NCBI RefSeq assembly: GCF_002102265.1
Contig: NZ_LQPG01000022.1
Location: forward strand, 1-64,000
DNA: 64,000 bases
DNA from: Mycolicibacter longobardus
GTDB lineage: Bacteria > Actinomycetota > Actinomycetes > Mycobacteriales > Mycobacteriaceae
Direction: 5' to 3'
Shown here: in pieces, positions 8,982 through 16,817 of the stretch
Position numbering within the stretch: position 1 is the first letter of the stretch
Layout: each line of letters starts with the position of its first letter
Notes under the pieces: model-generated
What the model was told of the DNA's origin: nothing
Databases searched by the model: none
Seen by the model: the letters and a program-made list of their open reading frames with translations, nothing else
Program-made: the position numbers and the translations under genes

Positions 8982-11165
8982 CTACCCGAACAGGGAGGCG
9001 AACAGGCCCCCGAAATCTCCGATATGGGTGTCGATCAGCACCATGTCCGCCAGACCGAACTGGTCGAGCAGCTCGGTCAAGGTGTCACTGCCCAGGCCCA
9101 TGTTGATGAGCAACTCGTTCAACGTCCCGCCGCCGAGGAGGTCGCCGATCAGCGTGTTGAGGTCGGTGGTGGCGAGATCGAAGCCGCTCAGCAGATCGCC
9201 GATGGTCTGGCCGCCCAGGAAGTCGCCGACCAGCGTGTTCAGGTCGGTGGTGGCGAAGCCCAGGCCGCCCAGCACCGACCCCACGGTCATGTCGCCCAGC
9301 AGGCTGTGCAGCAGGGCGTCGAGGTGGGTGTCACCGAGGTCGGTGCTGCCGAGCAGGGAGCCCAATGTCTGGCCGCTGAAGATGCCGTCCAGCAGGTCGC
9401 CCAGGTGCTGGTTACCGATACCGGCGTCGTCGAGCAGCTGACCCAGGGTGGAGGTGCCCAGCAGATCGGCGAGCATCTGGTCGAGGGTGGTGTCGCCCAG
9501 CCCCAGGTCGGTGAGCAGCTGGCCCAGGCTGGTGTCGTTCATTCCGAAGCTGGCAACCAGTTCGTCCAGCGTCTGGTCGTTGTAGCCCATACCGGTCAAC
9601 AGCGAGCCCACGGTCATGGACAGGTTGGTTTCCAGCAGGGTGCTGAGCTTCTCGTCGGCCATCGGCCCGAGCAGCTCGGCGATGGTCTGGTTGCTCATGC
9701 CCTGGCCCGCCAGGATGCTGTTGATCGTCTGGTCGTTGAAACCGTCGATCATGCCCTGGCCGCCGATCTTGGCCGCGACGGTTTCGCCGCCGGTGGCCCA
9801 GATCAGGTTGTTCAGGGTCAGGCCACCGAATCCCAGGTTGGTGAAGATCGTGCCCAGCGAGACCTCGCCCAGGTTGGCGGCATCGACGATGTTCTGCATG
9901 GTCAGACTGCCCAGGCCGGCGGCATTCACCAGGTCGCCGACCGTGGTGTCGCCCAGGCCGGCGCCACCGAGGAAGTCGGCGGCCAGCGATCCCACACTGA
10001 CGTCGCCCAGGCCCATCGCGTCGACGAGGTCCACCGGGGTCCGCTGACCGAGGTCCAGCGCATCGAGAACCTTGGGCAGGATGTCGCCGACAGTCAGGTC
10101 GGCCAGGCCCAGCGCGCCGAGCAGATCGACCGGGGTCTGCTGGCCCAGGCCGAGCCCGTCGAGCAGGCTGCCGGCCAGGTCAGCGACCGGCTGTTGGGCC
10201 AGGCCGAGCTGGTCGAGCAGGCCGGTGACGGTCGGGTTCCCGATGCCGGCCGCGTCCAACACCGCCAGCAGCGCGCCCGACACCGACTGGTCGGCCAGCC
10301 CGACATCGCCCAGCAAGTCGCCGAGCGTCGGGTTACCCATGCCGATCGCGTCGAGCAGCTTGGCGCCCAGGTCCGCCACCGACTCGTCGCTGAGGCCGAC
10401 GTCGCCGAGGATGTCGATCAGGTTCTTCTGTCCCAGCCCCATTGCGTCGAGCAGACCGGTGGCGAGCTGCGCGGCGGACTGTTCGCCGATGCCGATCGCG
10501 TTGATCAGGTCCAGCGGAGTCTGGTCACCCAGGCCGACCCCGTCGAGCAGGCTGGTCACCATCGAGCCGATCGGCAGGTCGCCGATCCCGATACCGGAGA
10601 GGATCTCGGTCAGGCTCTTGTTCCCGAGGTTGATGGAGTCGAGCACCTGGTCGAGCCGCAGCTCGAGGTCGAACGGCTGCGGCCCGACCAGCAGGCCGTT
10701 GAACGCCGGCACCACGATGCCGAACAGGTCGATCGTGTTGGTGCCGTTGAGCCAGGCGTTGAGCAGGGTGGCCGGCGCGTTGAACAGGATGCTCAGCGTG
10801 TTGGCCGGGTCGATCGCGATGGCGGCCCAGATCTCGTTCCAGGCGTTGGTGACGGTGATGAACGGCGCGACCGACGACAGGATGAGACCCAGCTCGGACG
10901 GCAGTGAACCGGAGTCCACATGTTGGCCCAGGTTCGCCAGGTTGGCCGCGGTATTGCTGAACAGCTCATCCCAGGTGACCAGGACGTCGGACGTGTTGGC
11001 CACCAGCCGCAGGTTCGGCTTTTGCTGGACCGGCGCGAGATCCGGCCGTGGAGCCGCCGAGGGATGCAGGCTCACCTGCGGAGTCGGTACCACAGCGACG
11101 CTGACGAGACCGGCACCGACCAGGGCGACACCCGTCGTGGCGTAGGGACGAAGTATCTGCTGCAT
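8982..11165 (-). CDS. Secreted Gly/Leu/Asp-repeat protein, copy 2
   Basis: This 727-residue paralogue of the next gene has the same plan: signal-like start ([21 protein letters not shown]), NAWNEIWAAIAIDPANT, LFNAPATLLNAWLNG, AFNGLLVGPQP, then a repeat ladder and a GGLFASLFG tail. In its first half the repeats alternate between 14-residue units (such as GLGQQTPVDLLGAL) and 18-residue units (such as GLADQSVSGALLAVLDAA), giving a 32-residue super-repeat. The start is the ATG at 11165; no strong ribosome-binding site is seen beyond GGAAG about 10 bases upstream. Only 39 bases separate its stop from the copy 1 start, so the pair probably arose by duplication and may be co-transcribed. Function is unknown. 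Confidence 0.8.
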   Translation of the reverse strand: MQQILRPYATTGVALVGAGLVSVAVVPTPQVSLHPSAAPRPDLAPVQQKPNLRLVANTSDVLVTWDELFSNTAANLANLGQHVDSGSLPSELGLILSSVAPFITVTNAWNEIWAAIAIDPANTLSILFNAPATLLNAWLNGTNTIDLFGIVVPAFNGLLVGPQPFDLELRLDQVLDSINLGNKSLTEILSGIGIGDLPIGSMVTSLLDGVGLGDQTPLDLINAIGIGEQSAAQLATGLLDAMGLGQKNLIDILGDVGLSDESVADLGAKLLDAIGMGNPTLGDLLGDVGLADQSVSGALLAVLDAAGIGNPTVTGLLDQLGLAQQPVADLAGSLLDGLGLGQQTPVDLLGALGLADLTVGDILPKVLDALDLGQRTPVDLVDAMGLGDVSVGSLAADFLGGAGLGDTTVGDLVNAAGLGSLTMQNIVDAANLGEVSLGTIFTNLGFGGLTLNNLIWATGGETVAAKIGGQGMIDGFNDQTINSILAGQGMSNQTIAELLGPMADEKLSTLLETNLSMTVGSLLTGMGYNDQTLDELVASFGMNDTSLGQLLTDLGLGDTTLDQMLADLLGTSTLGQLLDDAGIGNQHLGDLLDGIFSGQTLGSLLGSTDLGDTHLDALLHSLLGDMTVGSVLGGLGFATTDLNTLVGDFLGGQTIGDLLSGFDLATTDLNTLIGDLLGGGTLNELLINMGLGSDTLTELLDQFGLADMVLIDTHIGDFGGLFASLFG

Positions 11166-11285
11166 CGGTAATTTCTTCCATCTCGGGGATCAAACGTTCG
11201 CGACAGTACATGAGCGGAATCACATTTCCAACATGGATTTCTCAGCTTCACAGCGCTTCGGCAGTCCAATTTTTCAGGCGCCCAA

Positions 11286-11351
11286 TGACAACGTGTGTAG
11301 TCATTTTTATGACAACGCGCGTGGTCATTTTTTTGACAACATGCGTGGTCA
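11286..11351. repeat. Three tandem 18-bp palindromes at 24-bp period
   Basis: Units lie at 11286-11303, 11310-11327 and 11334-11351, separated by T-rich 6-bp spacers. The middle unit reads TGACAACGCGCGTGGTCA, a near-perfect palindrome; the flanking units differ mainly in the centre, keeping TGACAAC and GTCA ends. They sit 121-186 bp upstream of the minus-strand repeat-protein gene at 11165. The layout suits a multi-site operator for a dimeric regulator. An iteron-like or coding role cannot be excluded, because the 24-bp period also preserves a reading frame. Confidence 0.7.
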
Positions 11352-11801
11352 GGACTGGTGAATAGCGGGTAACTTCACCAAGGTTTCCGGAGAATTCCAA
11401 TATCGTCGCCCAGGCGCTGGGAAGTTTCGGCGGCACCGCTTTCGCGTTTTTATTAGGAAACATGCTGATAAATGACTTAGGAGCCGAACCATCACCGCTG
11501 GAAAGCTCCAGTGGACGACTGTCTGCCGACGGGCGACCGTTTTTTTCGTCTCGGCGGGTACATCCCGGCCGTCGGGGTGGCCCCGCCGGTCACGGCGCCG
11601 GCACTTGCGGGGGTCGTCGACGACGAGATCGAGCAGCTGTGCCGGACCGGTTTGCTGAGCTTGTTCCCGGCGCTACGAATACACCACAATTTCGGCACGG
11701 CTGTTCACTTACGCCCGCCGGCGCTCGCCGACTGTCATCGCCTCCGACAGCGGGCAGGCACCGCCACCGTCACCGTGACGCCCACCGGGTCTGGATCGGT
11801 C
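11352..11801. other. Non-coding stretch between the acyl-AMP ligase and the repeat-protein gene
   Basis: No gene is convincing here. The section around 11440-11475 is unusually A/T-rich for the window. A plus-strand frame open from 11366 reads as a hydrophobic peptide (ALGSFGGTAFAFLLGN near 11411-11458) but has no good start or ribosome-binding site, and continues into the antisense of the ligase gene. It may be a decayed gene fragment. The ligase gene ends at 11802 and the repeat-protein gene starts at 11165, so the gap is between a gene end and a gene start on the same strand. Confidence 0.4.
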
Positions 11802-13694
11802 TTAGTCCGATCCGCGTCCCTGGCGCACGAGCCTGCCCACGAACCGGGCCAGACCGAGCGCCATCTGCTGTTTGGGTTCCAGGGCCGCGTTGTCCGTCTC
11901 CGGGGCGTTCCACTGCGCGACCGCCGCCAGCTCGCCGTCGCTGAACAGTTCACGGCAGGCGATCCGCTGGATCTTGCCGCTGGACGTGGTGGGAATGCAC
12001 ATCGGCTTGACCAGGAGCACGTCGTGCACCTCGACCCGGTGATGGTGTCGGACCGCAGCCCGGATCGCCTCGAGGACTGCGTCCAGATCGGTGTCGCCGG
12101 ATCGATGGCGCTGCACCTCCTGCACCACCACCAGCCGTTCGCGAGCGTGGGGATCGCCGGGATCCCCGGTTATCGCGAACACCGCGCCGCGGCCGGGCAG
12201 CAACATCGGGTCACAGTCCTGCACGGTCCGCTCGATGTCGTTGGGGTAGTGGTTGACATCGCCGATGACCACCAGGTCCTTGCAGCGTCCGGTGATGAAC
12301 AGTTCGCCGTCGCGCAGGAATCCACGATCCCCGGTACGCAGGAACGGCCCTGGAAAATCTCGCGTGGTGTCGGCCAGGTGCGCGGCGAACGTCCGCGCGG
12401 TCTCCTCGCCACGGCGCCAATACCCCTGCCCCACACTGGGCCCGGCGACCCAGATCTCCCCGACCCCGTCGGCATCGCACTCGGTTCGGGTCTCCGGGTC
12501 GACGATGATGACCCGTTGGCCGCCCCGCGGCCGCCCGCACCCGACTATCGCGGAGGCGGCCGGATCACCCGGCGCGGCGTCGGCAACCCGATCCTCACCG
12601 AGCGCGCCGCGATCGATATGGGCGATCACCGGCAGCCCCAGCGCTCCGGCATCCGATCCACCGGACACCCCCAGCGTCGCCTCTGCCAGGCCGTACACCG
12701 GAAGGAATGTCTCGGGTGTGAACCCGGCCGGTGCGAATGCCTCCGAGAACGCCTGCAGCGTCGCGGGATTCACCGATTCACCGCCGTTGAGGGCCACCTG
12801 CCAGTTGGACAGGTCCAGCGCCGCCCGCTCCTGCGGCGAGCTGCGCTTGATACACCACTCGTAGGCGAAGTTCGGTGCGCCGGAGATCACCGCGCCGTGC
12901 CGGGACATCGCTTCGAGCCATCGCATGGGACGCATCAGGAAGGCGCCCGGCGACATCACCACCGTCGTGGTTCCGACGTACAGCGTCATCAGGACGCCAC
13001 CGATGAGGCCCAGGTCGTGATACTGCGGCAGCCAGGTCACCGAACCCACCGGGCGATGGAAAACCGGGTTGTCCGGTGCGGGATTCCAGGTCTGGCGGAC
13101 CGTCTCCAGGTTGTGCATGAAGTTGCCGTGGGTCAGCACAACACCCTTGGGCACCTTGGTGGTGCCCGAGGTGTACTGGATCGCGGCGACGGTGGTCGCG
13201 GTCACCGGCGGCAGCGCCCACCGGTCGGCGGCCGAGGCATCGCCGGCCAATTCGTCGGTGGCGAACCATTGCAGGGGCGGTGCGCCCGCCGCCTCGGCCG
13301 CAGCGTCCGCCGCGGCCCGGATCCCGTCTTGGGTTTTCGTTGTGGCCAGGGCGATTTCGGCCCGCGCATCGGGCACGATGGCTGCGATTCGGGCCGAGGT
13401 CCACTGCGCGTCCACCGGAATCGCGACCGCGCGGGCATACAGGCAACCGAAGAAGCCGACGATGCTGTCCAGGCCCGGGCGGCAGAAGACCAGTACCCGC
13501 TGGCCGGCCGCACCGTGCTGTTGCAGGCCGGCGGCGACCGCCCGTGCCCGACGATCCAGCTCGCGGTAGGTCAGCCGGTCGCGTTCCTCGTCGCCCTCGG
13601 GGCAGAAGTGGAACGCGACCTTGCCGCCGTGCCTGTCGGCCTGCTGCGACAGCAGGTCGACAAGGGTGGGTGCGCTGGGCACTGTCCCGGACAT
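11802..13694 (-). CDS. Fatty acyl-AMP ligase (FadD/FAAL family)
   Basis: This 630-residue enzyme of the ANL superfamily is predicted to adenylate a fatty acid and hand it to a carrier protein or polyketide synthase. The phosphate-binding loop YTSGTTKVPKG is at residues 174-184. It is followed by the FAAL-typical QYHDLGLIGG, then [10 protein letters not shown], a GEIWVAGPSVGQGYW segment, the hinge region RTGDRGFLRDGELFITGRCKD, and a C-terminal SSGKIQR carrying the usual lysine. ATG 13694 gives a full N-terminus; AGGTGG lies about 10 bases upstream. No polyketide synthase or acyl carrier gene adjoins it, so its partner is unknown. M. tuberculosis has no FadD at this place beside dprE1. Confidence 0.85.
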   Translation of the reverse strand: MSGTVPSAPTLVDLLSQQADRHGGKVAFHFCPEGDEERDRLTYRELDRRARAVAAGLQQHGAAGQRVLVFCRPGLDSIVGFFGCLYARAVAIPVDAQWTSARIAAIVPDARAEIALATTKTQDGIRAAADAAAEAAGAPPLQWFATDELAGDASAADRWALPPVTATTVAAIQYTSGTTKVPKGVVLTHGNFMHNLETVRQTWNPAPDNPVFHRPVGSVTWLPQYHDLGLIGGVLMTLYVGTTTVVMSPGAFLMRPMRWLEAMSRHGAVISGAPNFAYEWCIKRSSPQERAALDLSNWQVALNGGESVNPATLQAFSEAFAPAGFTPETFLPVYGLAEATLGVSGGSDAGALGLPVIAHIDRGALGEDRVADAAPGDPAASAIVGCGRPRGGQRVIIVDPETRTECDADGVGEIWVAGPSVGQGYWRRGEETARTFAAHLADTTRDFPGPFLRTGDRGFLRDGELFITGRCKDLVVIGDVNHYPNDIERTVQDCDPMLLPGRGAVFAITGDPGDPHARERLVVVQEVQRHRSGDTDLDAVLEAIRAAVRHHHRVEVHDVLLVKPMCIPTTSSGKIQRIACRELFSDGELAAVAQWNAPETDNAALEPKQQMALGLARFVGRLVRQGRGSD

Positions 13695-13722
13695 TGCCCA
13701 GCGACCACCTATTCCTACGGAC

Positions 13723-14283
13723 TTACTCCGGCTGGCAGAGATTGTCCAGGACGTCGATCTCGCCGCGGAGCTGGTCGCGCAGCGGCTGCTGGACCGAGTC
13801 GTCGGGCGAGTGTCCGGCCAGGTAGTTGATGCTCAGCGCCTCCAGGGTGTCGGCCATGTCGCCGACTGCCTTGGCCAGGTCCGCCGGGGTGGCCGGGTTC
13901 TCCTCCAGGCGCTGGTGCAGGAACGCACCGCCGGCGAACAGCGACAGGCGCGCGTTGGTGCCGACGGCCAGGTCACCGGCCAGGTCACCCGGCACCGGGT
14001 TCTGCAGGTTGGTGTTGAACTGAGTGCCCTGACGCACGACGCCCTGCGCGTCACAGATCTTGCCCTTGGCTTCCTGGCGCTGGTCGCCGGAGAACTTCTG
14101 GCTCGTCGACGGGTGGAACCATCCGAAGATGGCCAAGACGATACCGATCACGGCCAACGCCAACGCGGCGATGGTCGGCAGGGACAGCCCCGGCGCTGAA
14201 GTGGAAGATTGCGGAAAACCCGCGCTCTTGGGCTTGACGGCCTTGGCCGAGGAGGGGGAATCGCTAGCAGGAGTCTCAGGCAT
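13723..14283 (-). CDS. Small single-pass membrane protein of unknown function
   Basis: This protein of 186 residues has a cytoplasmic Pro/Ser/Lys-rich N-terminus, one transmembrane helix at about residues 33-53 ([20 protein letters not shown]) and an extracytoplasmic domain with two cysteines (KICDAQG and the C-terminal DNLCQPE) that could pair. I chose ATG 14283 because a TACGAT box lies 6 bases upstream, which fits leaderless expression; an upstream start at 14355 would run into the dprE1 start region. It is divergent from dprE1, and its stop is 28 bases upstream of the acyl-AMP ligase start, so the two may form an operon. I do not recognise the family. Confidence 0.7.
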   Translation of the reverse strand: MPETPASDSPSSAKAVKPKSAGFPQSSTSAPGLSLPTIAALALAVIGIVLAIFGWFHPSTSQKFSGDQRQEAKGKICDAQGVVRQGTQFNTNLQNPVPGDLAGDLAVGTNARLSLFAGGAFLHQRLEENPATPADLAKAVGDMADTLEALSINYLAGHSPDDSVQQPLRDQLRGEIDVLDNLCQPE

Positions 14284-14360
14284 TGCGCGATCGTAGCGGG
14301 ACAGCTCCGAATAGTCACGCGGACCCGGGATGTGGCGCGTTGCCGGTACCCTCATGTGCG

Positions 14361-15743
14361 ATGTTGAGCACCGAGTTCGAGACCACCGCGCGCCGGCTCA
14401 CCGGCTGGGGACGCACCGCGCCGAGCGTGGCGCAGGTGTTGTCGACCCCGGATGTCGAGGTCATCGCCAAGGCGGTGGCACGATCGGCCGACGCCGGCAA
14501 CCGGGGCGTGATCGCCCGCGGTCTGGGCCGCTCCTACGGCGACAACGCCCAGAACGGCGGCGGCCTGGTGATCGACATGACCGCGCTGAACCGGATCCAC
14601 TCGATCTCGTCGGATCGCGGCGTCGTCGACGTCGACGCTGGCGTGAGCCTGGACCAGTTGATGAAGGCCGCGTTGCCGTTCGGTCTGTGGGTGCCGGTGC
14701 TGCCGGGGACCCGCCAGGTCACCATCGGCGGGGCGATCGCCTGCGACATCCACGGCAAGAACCACCACAGCGAAGGCAGTTTCGGCAACCACGTGGTCTC
14801 GATGGATCTGCTGACCGCCGACGGTTCGGTGCGGCAACTGACCCCAGACGGTTCCGAGGCCGAACTGTTCTGGGCCACCGTCGGCGGCAACGGGCTGACC
14901 GGGATCATCCTGCGCGCCACCATCGCGATGACCCCGACCGAGACGGCGTACTTCATCAACGACGGCGACAACACCGCCGACCTGGAGGAGACCGTCGCCT
15001 TCCACAGCGACGGCAGCGAAGCCGACTACACCTACTCCTCGGCCTGGTTCGACGCGGTCAGCGCGCCGCCGAGACTCGGGCGAGCGGCCATCACCCGGGG
15101 CCGGCTGGCGCTGCGCGACGAGCTGCCCAAGAAGCTGGCCCGCAACCCGCTGAAGTTCGACGCTCCGCAGCTGATGACGGTGCCCGACGTCTTTCCCAAC
15201 GGGCTGATGAACAAGCTCTCCGCCAGCGTGATCGGTGAGCTGTACTACCGGCGGGGCGGGCACTATCGCGGCAAGGTCCAGAACCTGACGCAGTTCTACC
15301 ACCCGCTGGACCTGCTGGGGGAATGGAATCGGGCCTACGGAACCGCGGGTTTCGCCCAGTATCAGTTCCTGGTCCCCACCGAGGCGGTCGAGGAATTCAA
15401 GGCGATCATCCGCGACATCCAGGCCAGCGGGCATTCGTCGGCGCTCAATGTGTTCAAACTGTTCGGGCCGGGCAACCAGGCGCCGTTGAGCTTCCCGATG
15501 GCCGGCTGGAACGTCGCCATGGACTTCCCGATGAGACCCGGGGTGGACGAATTCCTCAACGCCCTGGACCGCCGGGTGCTGGAGTTCGGCGGCCGGCTCT
15601 ACACCGCCAAGGATTCCCGCACCACCGCGGAGAATTTCCACGCCATGTACCCGCGCATCGACGAATGGATTGCGGTGCGCCGCAAGGTGGATCCCGATGG
15701 GATTTTCGCCTCCGACATGGCCCGACGTTTGGAGCTGCTGTAG
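14361..15743 (+). CDS. dprE1: Decaprenylphosphoryl-beta-D-ribose 2'-oxidase DprE1 with Ala at the Cys387 position
   Basis: This FAD enzyme of 460 residues (461 in M. tuberculosis) oxidises decaprenylphosphoryl ribose to the 2-keto form, the first half of the epimerisation to the arabinose donor. Diagnostic segments include [16 protein letters not shown], the FAD-binding [12 protein letters not shown], the [18 protein letters not shown] loop and the C-terminal [11 protein letters not shown] containing the active-site lysine. The residue equivalent to Cys387, the covalent target of benzothiazinones, is Ala386 (codon GCC at 15516-15518, context GWNVAMDFP). A TACCCT box at 14347-14352 lies 8 bases before the ATG, suggesting leaderless transcription. 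dprE2 follows after 2 bases. Confidence 0.97.
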   Translation: MLSTEFETTARRLTGWGRTAPSVAQVLSTPDVEVIAKAVARSADAGNRGVIARGLGRSYGDNAQNGGGLVIDMTALNRIHSISSDRGVVDVDAGVSLDQLMKAALPFGLWVPVLPGTRQVTIGGAIACDIHGKNHHSEGSFGNHVVSMDLLTADGSVRQLTPDGSEAELFWATVGGNGLTGIILRATIAMTPTETAYFINDGDNTADLEETVAFHSDGSEADYTYSSAWFDAVSAPPRLGRAAITRGRLALRDELPKKLARNPLKFDAPQLMTVPDVFPNGLMNKLSASVIGELYYRRGGHYRGKVQNLTQFYHPLDLLGEWNRAYGTAGFAQYQFLVPTEAVEEFKAIIRDIQASGHSSALNVFKLFGPGNQAPLSFPMAGWNVAMDFPMRPGVDEFLNALDRRVLEFGGRLYTAKDSRTTAENFHAMYPRIDEWIAVRRKVDPDGIFASDMARRLELL

Positions 15744-15745
15744 AG

Positions 15746-16510
15746 ATGGTGCTTGACGCCACCGGAAATCCCCAGTCCATCCTGTTGCTGGGCGGCACGT
15801 CCGAGATCGGCCTGGCGATCTGCGCACGCTATCTGCGCCACGCCTCGGCGAGCGTGGTGCTGGCCTGCCTGCCGGGTGATCCCGGCCGCGACGGCGCCGT
15901 GGCGGCCATGGAGGCCGCCGGAGCCAAGTCGGTGCGGGTGATCGACTTCGACGCACTCGACACCGCCGGCCACCCAGCCATGATCGACTCGGCGTTCAGC
16001 GCCGGTGATATCGACGTGGCGATCGTGGCGTTCGGCATGGACGCCGACGCCGAGGAGCTCTGGCACAACCAGGCCAAAGCCGTGCAGGTCGCCGAGATCA
16101 ACTACACCGCAGCGGTTTCGGTGGGTGTGCTGCTCGCCGGCAAGATGAGCGCGCAGGGTTTCGGGCAGATCATCGCGATGAGTTCGGTGGCCGGCGAGCG
16201 GGTGCGCCGCACCAACTTCGTGTACGGCTCCACCAAGGCCGGGCTCGACGGCTTCTACCTCGGCCTGGGCGAGGCGCTTCGCGACCACGGGGTGCGGGTG
16301 CTGGTGATCCGGCCCGGCCAGGTGCGCACCCGGTTCTCCGCGCACGTCAAGGAGGCACCGCTGACCGTCGACAAGGAGGACGTCGCCGAGCTGGCGGTGA
16401 CCGCGGCCGCCAAGGGCAAGGAATTGGTCTGGGCGCCAGGGGCATTCCGCTACGTCATGATGGTGCTGCGGCACGTCCCGCGGGCGATCTTCCGTCGGCT
16501 TCCGATCTGA
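15746..16510 (+). CDS. dprE2: Decaprenylphosphoryl-2-keto-ribose reductase DprE2
   Basis: This NAD(P)H-dependent short-chain dehydrogenase reduces the DprE1 product to decaprenylphosphoryl arabinose, the only arabinose donor for arabinogalactan and lipoarabinomannan. It has 254 residues, the M. tuberculosis length. The nucleotide-binding loop [11 protein letters not shown] is near residue 12. Catalytic Ser is in IAMSSVAGE and the Tyr/Lys pair in YGSTKAG. The ATG lies 2 bases after the dprE1 stop, so the two are translationally linked. In M. tuberculosis the operon continues into aftA; here 307 bases with an inverted-repeat element intervene. Confidence 0.96.
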   Translation: MVLDATGNPQSILLLGGTSEIGLAICARYLRHASASVVLACLPGDPGRDGAVAAMEAAGAKSVRVIDFDALDTAGHPAMIDSAFSAGDIDVAIVAFGMDADAEELWHNQAKAVQVAEINYTAAVSVGVLLAGKMSAQGFGQIIAMSSVAGERVRRTNFVYGSTKAGLDGFYLGLGEALRDHGVRVLVIRPGQVRTRFSAHVKEAPLTVDKEDVAELAVTAAAKGKELVWAPGAFRYVMMVLRHVPRAIFRRLPI

Positions 16511-16538
16511 TGTCGGCCAGCAGGGCAGGACATTGCGA

Positions 16539-16750
16539 GTTGCCCACCTATGAGCGACAACTGGGTTATTTGCCCGCCTTGTTCCGCGTCCACGCCCGGG
16601 CAGAAGACTCGTTGAGTGTGCGGTTTCGTACGCCAGCGCCGGCGTGTCGCGTACGAAACCGCACACTCGGCACGTTTTCATCCCGACAAAGCGGGATGCA
16701 CCCCTCCGAAAGGTTCCAGCCCCAACGGTTGTCGCTCATAGGCGGGCAAC
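16539..16750. repeat. Inverted-repeat element without a gene, between dprE2 and aftA
   Basis: Two 23-bp arms at 16539-16561 and 16728-16750 are inverted copies with one mismatch; their core reads CCTATGAGCGACAAC. The same core, with C for G in one position, forms the arms of the element between embC and embA. The 166-bp interior has no gene but holds a strong hairpin at 16614-16668. This explains most of the 307-bp gap between dprE2 and aftA. A TACCTT box at 16758-16763, just outside the right arm, could serve aftA. It looks like a deleted, MITE-like relative of the embC/embA element. Confidence 0.7.
16614..16668. repeat. 20-bp perfect hairpin related to the dispersed repeat near the MFS gene
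   Basis: Arms at 16614-16633 and 16649-16668 are perfectly complementary (GAGTGTGCGGTTTCGTACGC) around a 15-base loop that is itself GC-rich. The right arm plus loop resembles the elements at 29103-29165 and 30853-30916, sharing the CGAG-GTGCG and CGACACGCC segments. It is nested inside another inverted repeat. It could act as a terminator for dprE1-dprE2, but there is no T-run. Confidence 0.65.
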
Positions 16751-16817
16751 ACACACATACCTTTCCCTTTGCGAGCCCCTTCACGAGCCTTCGCTCGCAC
16801 CCACACCTGACAGGCCG

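Noticed and set aside
6657..10907. A 1,416-codon open frame on the plus strand, antisense to both repeat-protein genes and the gap between them.
   Set aside because: It lacks a signal or known domain and is Gln/Val/Asp-rich only because it mirrors the repeats. The minus-strand genes have proper export signals, paralogous ends and, for copy 1, a good ribosome-binding site. Long antisense frames are expected in GC-rich repeats.
203..11165. Repeat-rich DNA that could be mistaken for a CRISPR array.
   Set aside because: The repeats are in-frame protein repeats without constant-length spacers, and no cas genes are present.
11248..11463. A 71-codon minus-strand frame encoding an eight-residue repeat (KMTTHVVI-like).
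   Set aside because: No ribosome-binding site or homologous domain. The peptide repeat is explained by the 24-bp palindrome array, though I keep this as the main alternative for that array.
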